A stretch of DNA of 64,000 nucleotides from CBDFHF01 sp965247565 (lineage in GTDB: Bacteria; Pseudomonadota; Gammaproteobacteria; Methylococcales; Methylomonadaceae). The notes below the pieces were generated by a model. It was given only the letters and a program-made list of their open reading frames with translations. It made no database searches and had not been told where the DNA came from. The stretch is taken from positions 558,001-622,000 of the forward strand of contig CBDFHF010000001.1 in assembly GCA_965247565.1 (NCBI GenBank). The letters are read 5' to 3'. Shown here piece by piece: positions 15,914 to 23,971 of the stretch (position 1 is its first letter; each line of letters starts with the position of its first letter). The position numbers were made by a program, and so were the translations under genes.

Positions 15914-15941
15914 GACTTCTGTACGTTAGCGTACTGAAGTC
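15914..15941. promoter_or_regulatory. Candidate operator, 28-base palindrome around GTACG-TTAG-CGTAC
   Basis: GACTTCTGTACG-TTAG-CGTACTGAAGTC: 12-base arms with one mismatch. It lies in the 312-base divergent gap between the diguanylate cyclase (minus) and CheB/CheR/PAS (plus) genes; the rest of the gap holds no gene. Longest example of the recurring dyad. Confidence 0.5.
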
Positions 15942-16138
15942 AATAAATAATCGGATTAGATTGTGCCTTTTTTAAAGATCAACAGGGTTTTAATGGTTGT
16001 AATCGTTAAACGACAAGTCATTACATTCCTATACAGTGTCTATGCATGTAGAATCATGAAATTGTAATGGACAATAATTTGCAGAGGTTATCCTGAAAGC
16101 AACCAAATCAACTCGACCGATAGCGAGTTTATTCGTCA

Positions 16139-19027
16139 ATGTTTAATAAATCCCAAGTTACCGATTTTTATATTGTCGGAATCGGAGCTTCTGCTGGCGG
16201 CTTGGAAGCTTTGGAACAATTCTTTCGCCACACTCCCGCAAATACCGGTTTGGCCTTCGTACTAGTTCAGCACCTGGATCCCAGCCATGCCAGCTTGCTG
16301 ACGGAAATCCTGCAACGCACGACCGCCATGCCAGTGGTTGAAGCGCAAGACCAAATGGTTGTTTACGCCGATGGCGTGTTTGTTATTCCGCCTAACCGCG
16401 ACATGGCTATTTTTCATGGCAAATTGCAATTGAGTGTACCGAACGAACCCCGTGGCCAGCGCTTGCCAATCGATGATTTTTTGTGTTCGTTATCAGAAGA
16501 TCAACAAGAAAAAGCCATCGGCATTATCTTGTCTGGCACGGGCACCGATGGCACTCAGGGTTTGGGGGCCATTCTTGCTGCGGGTGGAGTGAGTTTAGTG
16601 CAGGAGCCTAGTACCGCTAAATACGACGGCATGCCGACCAGCGCTATTAAAGCGGGGAATGCCACCTATGTTTTATCCGTTGAACAAATGCCGCAGACTT
16701 TACTTGATCATGTTGGAAATACTGCTTTGCAAGCGGGAAACATTACGACTCCCAAAATGGCCAGTGGTTTCAATCGGATCTTGATGCAGCTTCGCTCCAG
16801 TACCGGTCACGACTTCTCGCTGTACAAAAAAAGCACGATCAGCCGACGAATTGAGCGGTGCATGGCTCAGTTGAATATTCAAGATATGGAAATTTATGCG
16901 CGTTATTTAAAGGAAAATACCGCTGAAATACAGGGCTTGTTCAAAGAGTTGTTGATTAATGTCACCAATTTTTTTCGAGACACAGCAGCGTTTGCTGTGT
17001 TGGAAAAAGACATTTTGCCCCAGTTATGTCAAGGTAAGCCGGATGGTTATTTATTCCGGGTTTGGGTCCCAGGTTGCGCTACCGGTGAAGAAGCTTACTC
17101 GATAGCAATTTTGTTGCGCGAATTGCTGGCTGAAAGCCATCAGGAATTCAAAGTACAAATTTACAGCACTGACTTGGATGATGATGCCATTGCCACCGCG
17201 CGAGCTGGATTGTATCCACTCACTATTACCCAAGATGTCAGCGCTGAACGCTTACGTAAGTTCTTTGTCAAGGAAGACAATGGTTTCCGGATAAAGAAGG
17301 ACATTCGCGAGATGGTGGTTTTCGCCGTGCAAAATGTGATTAAAGACCCGCCGTTCACCAAGCTTGACCTGCTCAGTTGTCGCAACCTGATGATTTATTT
17401 GGAAGCGGAATTGCAAAATAGGTTGATCCCAACATTTCATTATGCGCTTAAGCCAGAGGGCGTTTTGTTTTTGTCACCCTCAGAAAGTATCGGCAATCAT
17501 ACCGAGTTATTTTCAGTCCTTAACCGCAAATGGAAGTTTTACCGCGCCACCCACACCATCAGCACATCGCGCGCTGTGATGACTCATGTTTTGTCTTGGG
17601 CCGCAGAAACGGGCGACAAAGCCGCTGAGGAAACCATGATTAAACCGAAGGAAACCAACTTTTCCGAACTGGCCAAACGGGTGCTGGTACAGTATTTTGC
17701 CCCAGCCTCAGTGATTACTGATCTTAAGGGCGATATTCTTTATGTGCACAGTGAAACCGGTAAATACTTGCGCCCAGCACCAGGCCAAGCCAGTCTGAAT
17801 ATCATCGAAATGGCTAGAGAGGGGCTGGAACTGGAACTGCGCTCTGCTATTCGTTTGGCCGTCACAGAGGGCACACCGACTTTAAACCAGCAAATACCAG
17901 TTAAGACCAATGGCGATTACTCCCTGGTTAATTTAAGCGTCAGACCATTGCCGGATTCCAATGGCATTGAGAACAGCTTTCTGTTAGTGAGTTTTCAAGA
18001 CGTGATCGGCACTGTCAGTAAACCAGGCCGCAAACGCGTGACCAAACCGGCCGAACTTGGACGCGTTGAAGGCTTAGAACGCGATCTGGCTTATCTGAAA
18101 GAAAATTATCAGGCCAGCATTGAAGAGCAACAGGCTTCCAATGAAGAACTCAAATCGACTAATGAAGAAATGCAGTCCACCAATGAGGAACTGCAATCAA
18201 CCAATGAAGAATTGGAGACCTCCAAAGAAGAGCTGCAATCGGTCAATGAAGAATTGATTACAGTCAATGCTGAACTGCAGGCCAAAATAGAACAACTGGC
18301 CGGCATGCAAAATGACATGAAAAATCTGCTGGACAATACCAATATAGGTACCGTTTTTCTGGATGAACACATGATCATCCGGCGCTTTACCCGCGAGGCT
18401 ACCGCGATTTATCGCTTGGTACCAGCTGATGTTGGCCGACCATTAGGTGACATCAATTCCAATCTGGAAAACGCCGAACTGTTAACCAAAGCACAGGCTG
18501 TTTTGGAATCCCTCGTGCCTATAGAGCAAGAGGTTCGTACTCATGATGGCGACTGGTATTTGGTCAGGATTCAACCGTATCGTACCCTGGATAATGTCAT
18601 TGAAGGTGTGGTGCTGACATTTACCGATATAAGCAAGCGTATCGAAGCGGAAACGGCAATGCAACTGGCTAGGGATTTGGCTGAAAATGTTGTTGATACA
18701 ATTCGTGAGCCGCTATTGGTATTGGATGGTGATTTGCAAGTGGTGTCTGCTAACCGCGCCTTTTATCAGTTTTTTCAAGTATTGGTTACCGATACAGTCG
18801 GTAGGAAAATTTTCGATTTGGGCAATGGCCAATGGAATATTCCTGCCTTACGTGAACTGCTAGAAATACTATTGCCACGTGACCAAACCATTGAAGGCTA
18901 TATCGTGGAACATGATTTTCCGGTAATCGGCCATCACAAAATCCTGGTCAATGCCCGGCGCATTGTGAGTAAAGCCAGTGAGCCATCGTTAATTCTGTTG
19001 TCAATACAAATTCTGGAACCTCAATAA
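16139..19027 (+). CDS. CheB-CheR-PAS fusion sensor protein
   Basis: 962 residues. Residues ~8-195 are a CheB methylesterase domain: GIGASAGGLEALEQFF (catalytic Ser), LVQHLDPSH (His) and SGTGTDGTQG (Asp). Residues ~210-480 are CheR methyltransferase: FFRDTAAF, VWVPGCATGEEAYSIA (SAM loop) and LLSCRNLMIYL. A PAS-like region follows, then a long coiled coil built on repeated STNEELQ heptads (~655-720) and two more PAS domains. No histidine kinase domain is present. Such fusions methylate and demethylate themselves or partners in stress signalling. The next PAS protein gene starts 20 bases on and is probably co-transcribed. Confidence 0.92.
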   Translation: MFNKSQVTDFYIVGIGASAGGLEALEQFFRHTPANTGLAFVLVQHLDPSHASLLTEILQRTTAMPVVEAQDQMVVYADGVFVIPPNRDMAIFHGKLQLSVPNEPRGQRLPIDDFLCSLSEDQQEKAIGIILSGTGTDGTQGLGAILAAGGVSLVQEPSTAKYDGMPTSAIKAGNATYVLSVEQMPQTLLDHVGNTALQAGNITTPKMASGFNRILMQLRSSTGHDFSLYKKSTISRRIERCMAQLNIQDMEIYARYLKENTAEIQGLFKELLINVTNFFRDTAAFAVLEKDILPQLCQGKPDGYLFRVWVPGCATGEEAYSIAILLRELLAESHQEFKVQIYSTDLDDDAIATARAGLYPLTITQDVSAERLRKFFVKEDNGFRIKKDIREMVVFAVQNVIKDPPFTKLDLLSCRNLMIYLEAELQNRLIPTFHYALKPEGVLFLSPSESIGNHTELFSVLNRKWKFYRATHTISTSRAVMTHVLSWAAETGDKAAEETMIKPKETNFSELAKRVLVQYFAPASVITDLKGDILYVHSETGKYLRPAPGQASLNIIEMAREGLELELRSAIRLAVTEGTPTLNQQIPVKTNGDYSLVNLSVRPLPDSNGIENSFLLVSFQDVIGTVSKPGRKRVTKPAELGRVEGLERDLAYLKENYQASIEEQQASNEELKSTNEEMQSTNEELQSTNEELETSKEELQSVNEELITVNAELQAKIEQLAGMQNDMKNLLDNTNIGTVFLDEHMIIRRFTREATAIYRLVPADVGRPLGDINSNLENAELLTKAQAVLESLVPIEQEVRTHDGDWYLVRIQPYRTLDNVIEGVVLTFTDISKRIEAETAMQLARDLAENVVDTIREPLLVLDGDLQVVSANRAFYQFFQVLVTDTVGRKIFDLGNGQWNIPALRELLEILLPRDQTIEGYIVEHDFPVIGHHKILVNARRIVSKASEPSLILLSIQILEPQ

Positions 19028-19046
19028 ACTACTAAGGAACAAACCC

Positions 19047-19616
19047 ATGAGCGCTAATTGGAACGGCATTGAACGACGCATATCACTCAGAGCAGCTGCG
19101 GAAGGTATGGTGGGCAGTTTATCCCCACAAGAATTGGAAGCTAATCCAAGCGAAGTGTTACTACATGAACTGCTTGTACACAAAGTCGAGTTGGAAATGC
19201 AAAATGAGGAGTTGCGCAGAACGCACAGCGAGTTAGAGGAAGCGCGAGATCGGTATATTGAGCTGTACGAGTTTGCTCCGGTTGCTTACATCACTGTCAA
19301 TCGGGAAGGTCTGATCAAGGAAATCAATTTGACCGGGTCAACCTTGCTAGGTGTTGATCGTGTTAGGCTACTTAAAAGCCGCTTCTCACAGTTTGTGGCT
19401 CCCGAAGACAAAGATCGCTGGTATCGGCTGTTCATGAATACGATGCAGGTTGCTAAAACAGAGAAGCAGGAATTTAGTTTGGTCATGGCTAAAGCTGATG
19501 GATCGCAGTTTACAGCTTATCTTAACTGCCTGCGCTGGGAAGCTACGGATGCCTCGCCAAGGTTGCGTGTCGCGTTAATGGATATTAGCAACACAGATCA
19601 AGCCGGTATGGGCTAG
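19047..19616 (+). CDS. PAS domain protein (189 aa)
   Basis: Residues ~30-60 form an amphipathic helix (LLVHKVELEMQNEELRRTHS) of the type that leads into PAS domains; residues ~65-180 are one PAS domain with YELYEFAPVAYITVN-like start and the LGVDRVRLLKS helix. No output domain follows. It probably works with the CheB/CheR/PAS protein encoded 20 bases upstream, either as a dimer partner or an input module. ATG at 19047 follows AAGGAAC. Confidence 0.8.
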   Translation: MSANWNGIERRISLRAAAEGMVGSLSPQELEANPSEVLLHELLVHKVELEMQNEELRRTHSELEEARDRYIELYEFAPVAYITVNREGLIKEINLTGSTLLGVDRVRLLKSRFSQFVAPEDKDRWYRLFMNTMQVAKTEKQEFSLVMAKADGSQFTAYLNCLRWEATDASPRLRVALMDISNTDQAGMG

Positions 19617-19706
19617 TGATTTTTGCTGGAATAATCGGATTTATAGATACTGCCCATCGAAGTTTTAACTTTGATGATTAATTCCAGTATCAGAGGTATA
19701 CATAGA

Positions 19707-20299
19707 GAAGATGTCAGAAAGCAAACCCTGGAGCATTTGCATGAAAGGCGATAGCAGAGATGACTGGTTTAACGTAGCCGACGGTTCGAAGCTATTGATC
19801 TGTTTAAGCTCGGAGGATGGTTAGCGATCCGACCGACACCCCGAGGGCGGACGAAAGGGTAGGGACGAGTACTCACGCCCGAGCAAGAAATGCAGATACA
19901 ACGCGCCATCATCGACAAGCGTTCGCAGCAATTGAAAATGGACTTTAGTTTGTGGCATCGGGCAGCGGTAATGCAACTGATTAAACAGGATTATGGCCAT
20001 AAACTCCCGGTCAGAACGGTCGAAATACCTCAAACGCTGTGGCTTCACTCCGCAAAGACCGATCAAAAAAGCCTATGAGCAAAGCCCTGAAGCGGTAAAG
20101 TCTTGGCTTGACGAGCACTACCCCACTATTGCCGCACAAGCCAAGGCGGAGGGCGGTGAAATTCATTGCGCCATTAGGCCAGACGCCGGTCACTTATGCG
20201 CCAGGCGGTAAACGGGAGAAAATCTCGATGATTGCTACTGTCACCCACCAAGGTAAAGCCCGCTGGATGATAATCGACGAGGCCTTCAATACCGATTGA
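19707..20299 (+). pseudogene. IS630-family transposase remnant, multiply broken
   Basis: Pieces of one IS630 transposase can be read in order. DVRKQTLEHLHERR (stop), AEMTGLT (stop) PTVR, shift to AIDLFKLGGW then RPTPRGRTKG (stop) GRVLTPEQEMQIQ, KMDFSLWHRAAVMQLIKQDY, shift to KYLKRCGFTPQRPIKKAYEQ and AKAEGGEIH. A deletion removes the segment with the first catalytic Asp region. Then GQTPVTYAPGGKREKISMIA and WMIIDEAFNTD, after which the copy ends; the last third including the catalytic DNLRVHH part is missing. At least three stops, two shifts, one internal and one 3' deletion. I see no terminal inverted repeats. Confidence 0.85.
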
Positions 20300-20363
20300 A
20301 TTCCTTAAACTGCCTGTGGTGCTTGATTCCTGTCAATTTAAAGCTCAATGACAGTGCAGCAAC

Positions 20364-21362
20364 TTACTTGCTACTTATCACTCCATCAATCTTGCGTTCA
20401 CTTAGCTCCGCATAATAAAACCATTCATTTCCGGGCAGTGCGGTAGGATTGGGAAACATCATATATCCTGATTTGGCAGCGGTGACCCGTTTGCCGTTCT
20501 GTTGAGTGCCGATGAGATCGCCTTCGATCAATCGATCAAAACTTATCCAGGCTTTTTGGAATTGGTCGTCTTGATGGCTTTTATCAATAACTTCATTAAT
20601 GCGTAGCACTTCCAATTCGGTTTGTGGTTTCGGTGCTGGATAATCAATTAGATCAAGATGTGCCAGGGTGTTAATGATGGCTTGGTAAGCAACTTCTGGT
20701 GCATTGGGATCATTGTGTTGGCCGCATTCTAGGGTTAAAGCGTATCCGCCATGAGCTCTCATGTATTCGGTGGTGCCTATGCCGTAGCTGGGGTCCGTGT
20801 TCAGAATATGCGCTCGCTCGCTGATAGCGGTGTTGTTCATGCGGTTTTCTACACCGCGGGCATAAGTATCCAACCAGCCATCAACGATTCGGTTTGGTCC
20901 CAAACGCACGGCTAGGGCTTCTTCTTCGGCAGCACGTTGAAAAGGTTCCAGCGTGCCGTTATTGTTTTCCGGCCCTAACATCACAAAAGGTACTCCAGCC
21001 GAGTGGAACGAATGTAAATCCAGTAATACATCATGCGCAGCCAGCAGAGGGCACAACGCATTGGCAATATGGTCTTCAAAATCGACTGGATTATCCGTGG
21101 GGCGTAAATTTCGGTTGAGATTACGATCACCGGGGCGTTGTTGCAACTGGTAAGCCAATGGATTGGTAATCGGTACAAAAGTGACTTGGCCTTTTTGAAT
21201 GTGTAGCTTGCCGTTATCCAGTTCCGCCATAACCCGTTCTATGCCACATGTGCCACACGTTTCATTGCCATGTACGGCGCCTAATACAATTAATTTACTG
21301 CCTGGGTTAAAGCCGTTGTAGCTGATGGATTTAAACATGTGTTTGCTAGCGGTTTTGTTCAT
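20364..21362 (-). CDS. Succinylglutamate desuccinylase/aspartoacylase family protein
   Basis: 332 residues of the M14-like zinc amidohydrolase fold. Zinc ligands appear in GAVHGNETCG (His and Glu, about residue 30) and in LLDLHSFHSAG (His). Arg contacts likely lie in DRNLNRNLRP. The C-terminal ~100 residues form the beta-rich domain usual in this family. It should remove an acyl group from an N-acyl amino acid or similar small amide in the cytosol; the substrate is unknown. ATG at 21360-21362 opens the frame. The DUF3301 gene lies upstream on the same strand. Confidence 0.85.
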   Translation of the reverse strand: MNKTASKHMFKSISYNGFNPGSKLIVLGAVHGNETCGTCGIERVMAELDNGKLHIQKGQVTFVPITNPLAYQLQQRPGDRNLNRNLRPTDNPVDFEDHIANALCPLLAAHDVLLDLHSFHSAGVPFVMLGPENNNGTLEPFQRAAEEEALAVRLGPNRIVDGWLDTYARGVENRMNNTAISERAHILNTDPSYGIGTTEYMRAHGGYALTLECGQHNDPNAPEVAYQAIINTLAHLDLIDYPAPKPQTELEVLRINEVIDKSHQDDQFQKAWISFDRLIEGDLIGTQQNGKRVTAAKSGYMMFPNPTALPGNEWFYYAELSERKIDGVISSK

Positions 21363-21419
21363 GGTTTTTTTGCTCGAATTTAACGGGTTTAAGTATGTGG
21401 ATTTTTAAGCTTTAATTGT

Positions 21420-21737
21420 TCAGTTTTCATTGATTCGGTAGGCTTCCAGCTGAATGGATTCAAGCTGGTGACCCAGCATGGTACACACGCCGTTATAGCG
21501 TTCGTTGCCAGTTGAAGAGAATTCAAATTGGTAACGGCGTTGGATTTTTAATTTTCCGGCTTTATCTCTGATTAAGCTTAACCGGTTTAGCGCCACGTAC
21601 TCGTCAAGCAATTGCACTTCGGCATTAAAGCAATAAGCTTTAGTGGCTTGTAAAGCCAGTTCTTTAATTCGTTGTGCGTTAAGCCAGTAAAAAGCGGCGA
21701 GCAATAGCAAGCCGGAGAAAATAAGTTCATCTATCAT
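21420..21737 (-). CDS. DUF3301 family protein (105 aa)
   Basis: ATG at 21735-21737 gives MIDELIFSGLLLLAAFYWLN, a single N-terminal membrane anchor, followed by AYCFNAEVQLLDEYVALNR and LKIQRRYQFEFSSTGNERY, the usual DUF3301 pattern. The frame is open 24 codons further up, into the adjacent remnant gene, but those codons do not look like this family. Typically a gammaproteobacterial single-pass inner-membrane protein of unknown role. Confidence 0.82.
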   Translation of the reverse strand: MIDELIFSGLLLLAAFYWLNAQRIKELALQATKAYCFNAEVQLLDEYVALNRLSLIRDKAGKLKIQRRYQFEFSSTGNERYNGVCTMLGHQLESIQLEAYRINEN

Positions 21738-21795
21738 GTTAGTAATACTTTTAAAAATCAATTGTATGCATTCAAATATAACGTTAGGGTGGCAT

Positions 21796-22149
21796 TCAGG
21801 CTTTCTCAAACTTCCTCAAATAATCTCCAATCTGAAAATCCTCCTTAATTTCATCATGCGGTATCAATAAGTATTTCCAAGCTTTACCGCCGTTTTTCAA
21901 TAAATACGCGCAAGCGTTTTGACACCATTTAGTGGCGGCATCGGCTTTTGCTTGTACGACTGCATCGGTCATTTCCGCTTGCGACTTGGTTTCTATCATT
22001 AGTCCCTGTATATGACAAAAATTTGAAGAAGTTGATTTAGCTCGTTGAAGTGTAATAGTAACTGCTTTTGTTTTGGCGAACATGGATAGCAGTAAACTAC
22101 AAATCAACGAACTGGTATGCATCTTAAACCAACATTTTGCTTGGAACAA
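21796..22149 (-). pseudogene. C-terminal remnant of a restriction endonuclease/helicase subunit
   Basis: The last ~70 residues of this frame, from IQGLMIETKSQAEMTD through KADAATKWCQNACAYLLKN to WKYLLIPHDEIKEDFQ, look like the extreme C-terminus of Res-type DEAD/DEAH restriction subunits, where the ExK nuclease core (here IETK) is followed by a conserved WxYLLIPHDxI segment. The N-terminal ~48 codons match nothing and probably represent read-through of unrelated sequence. The helicase part (~800 residues) is absent. A decayed type III-like restriction locus is the best explanation. Confidence 0.6.
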
Positions 22150-22399
22150 AGCTCGAATGGACTGTTTTGAGGCATGTTGATTAGGTTACTAAAAACGAGG
22201 AACATTAATCTGGTTGAGATAGCCACGAGGTTTACCAGTGACGCCCAGGCAGATTCAAGCCGATCCATCGCTTCATATGCCAACTCATGGTAGAACCAAA
22301 AAATCTTATTTTTAACTATAGTTAATCCATGGGATTCCTTCCTATAGCGGTTTTCTATGAATTCAGCCTCAGTCGCAGTGGTTATAACGGGAAAAGTAA

Positions 22400-23500
22400 T
22401 TGTCTACGCCAACACCAGCAATTCAAATACAACCGACTAGAATTGATTACATTGATAGCTGGCGGTTTATTGCGGTTATTTTGGTGATTCAATCGCATCT
22501 TTTTTTATTTAGCGGACTCAGCATACCTGCATTAGACGCTTTTTCGTTGCAACTGGATCGCTTGGGAGAATTAGGCGTGCTAATTTTTTTTGTGATCAGC
22601 GGTTTTGTTATTTGTTCCGGACTGATTTCGGAAAGGGCCAAAACCGGTTCTGTGTGTTTGTCTGCGTTTTATGTACGGCGATTTTTTAGGATTATGCCCG
22701 CTCTATGGTTTTATTTAGCAACCATTGCCGTGCTCGGCCAATGGGATATTCTTGATATTACCGGTCAACAAGGGCTTACTTCATTTCTGTTTTTATGCAA
22801 TATGCCGTTTCCCGAAGGCTGTTCTTGGTACGCAGGGCACACTTGGTCATTGGCTTACGAGGAGCAATTTTACTTATTGTTTCCGTTGCTGTTTTTATTT
22901 ATACCTTTTATCAGTAAAGGTATTCCATTTGCCTGGATAATTGCCGGATTAACGGCCATTTCGATAGGGCTAAGAGCCAATAGCCTGGTTTTTTTTGCCG
23001 ATTATTGCAGCTACTTCCTATTTATGTTGACGGGTTGTTGGGCGGCTGTTTTGCGAACGCAATTGATGGCTAGTATGCAGAGTTTGCCGATGCTGAACTG
23101 GCTGGCCGTAGTGTTTTTATTGATAGGTTGTATATTTTTGTTACCGGTAGAACTGGAAAAATATGTAAAAACTATAGTTTACCCCGGCATAATAGTCATC
23201 ATGCTGTTAGGTACACCAACACATAAGCCTTTGCTGGCAGTCCTGTTCAAAAACCGTGGCCTGGTTTATCTGGGCAGAATTTCTTATTCAGTGTATTTGT
23301 GGCAGGAGTTAGTTACTGGCATTTATTTGGGCTGGTGGACGGCCGTCGGTATTGCCTCGGTATTTGGCTTTGCCATGCTGTCATTTCATTATTTTGAAAT
23401 GCCGCTGCAAAAAATTGGCAGTAGGATTTCTGATCATTTGAAGCAGGCAGCTAAAAGATCAATAAGTTTAAGCAGTACAAAGAAACAAGAAATCCGATAA
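22400..23500 (+). CDS. Acyltransferase family 3 membrane protein (OafA/YrhL type)
   Basis: 366 residues, about ten membrane helices. Family markers: IDYIDSWRFIAVILVIQSHL near the N-terminus (RxxA and the essential His), then FFVISGFVI, FYVRRFFRIMPAL (RRxxRI/P motif) and HTWSLAYEEQFYLLFP. It should transfer an acetyl or similar acyl group to a surface sugar or lipid. The frame is opened by TTG at 22400 directly after an in-frame stop, preceded by GGGAAAAG; no ATG fits the family N-terminus. No glycan genes are adjacent. Confidence 0.85.
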   Translation: MSTPTPAIQIQPTRIDYIDSWRFIAVILVIQSHLFLFSGLSIPALDAFSLQLDRLGELGVLIFFVISGFVICSGLISERAKTGSVCLSAFYVRRFFRIMPALWFYLATIAVLGQWDILDITGQQGLTSFLFLCNMPFPEGCSWYAGHTWSLAYEEQFYLLFPLLFLFIPFISKGIPFAWIIAGLTAISIGLRANSLVFFADYCSYFLFMLTGCWAAVLRTQLMASMQSLPMLNWLAVVFLLIGCIFLLPVELEKYVKTIVYPGIIVIMLLGTPTHKPLLAVLFKNRGLVYLGRISYSVYLWQELVTGIYLGWWTAVGIASVFGFAMLSFHYFEMPLQKIGSRISDHLKQAAKRSISLSSTKKQEIR

Positions 23501-23971
23501 ATTTTTAATGTGGGCACAGCAAGCGCTGACCCACTCAAATCAGGTTTTGCCGAGTTTAATCGAGCAATAATCTCGATTCATTTGTCTTGCGTTTTTAGAC
23601 AGTCTCCCCATAAAAATCTCGCCCAAACTGCAGCGGCGTTTGATAAACTGATTTCGAATGGATCGTTTTCCGGTGTAACCAGCCCGCCGCTTGCCAATCA
23701 TAACGGCTGAATACAGTCAATTAAAGTGAAAAACTACCTTGCAATGCTATTTTAAAGGGATAGTATTTTTGCAAATTCAATTTGTTATCTAGATGTCGTT
23801 CGGGCAGATATTCATCATGACGGAGACGAGACTGCGTTACAGCAATGCTCTGAAAATGGATGAGTTATTTTTGCGACGGCAGATTGATTACTTATTAAAA
23901 TCAGGACTGACAGTAGCTTAAAAAATACAAAAGCAGCATCAGCATTCAACATAATAAGGGGGTTAATTGCA
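23501..23971. other. Non-coding stretch before the RoxA-like cytochrome gene
   Basis: Only short frames without family resemblance occur, for example a 42-codon frame at 23793-23921. I see no transposon ends. The last 25 bases hold AAGGGGG, the ribosome site of the following gene. Confidence 0.4.

Noticed and set aside
18109..18378. Serine/leucine-rich minus-strand frame (89 aa)
   Set aside because: It is the antisense of the repeated STNEELQ coiled coil of the CheB/CheR/PAS protein; low complexity and no ribosome site.
23510..23710. 66-codon frame after the acyltransferase gene
   Set aside because: Does not start with ATG, no ribosome site, composition not protein-like; kept only as non-coding.
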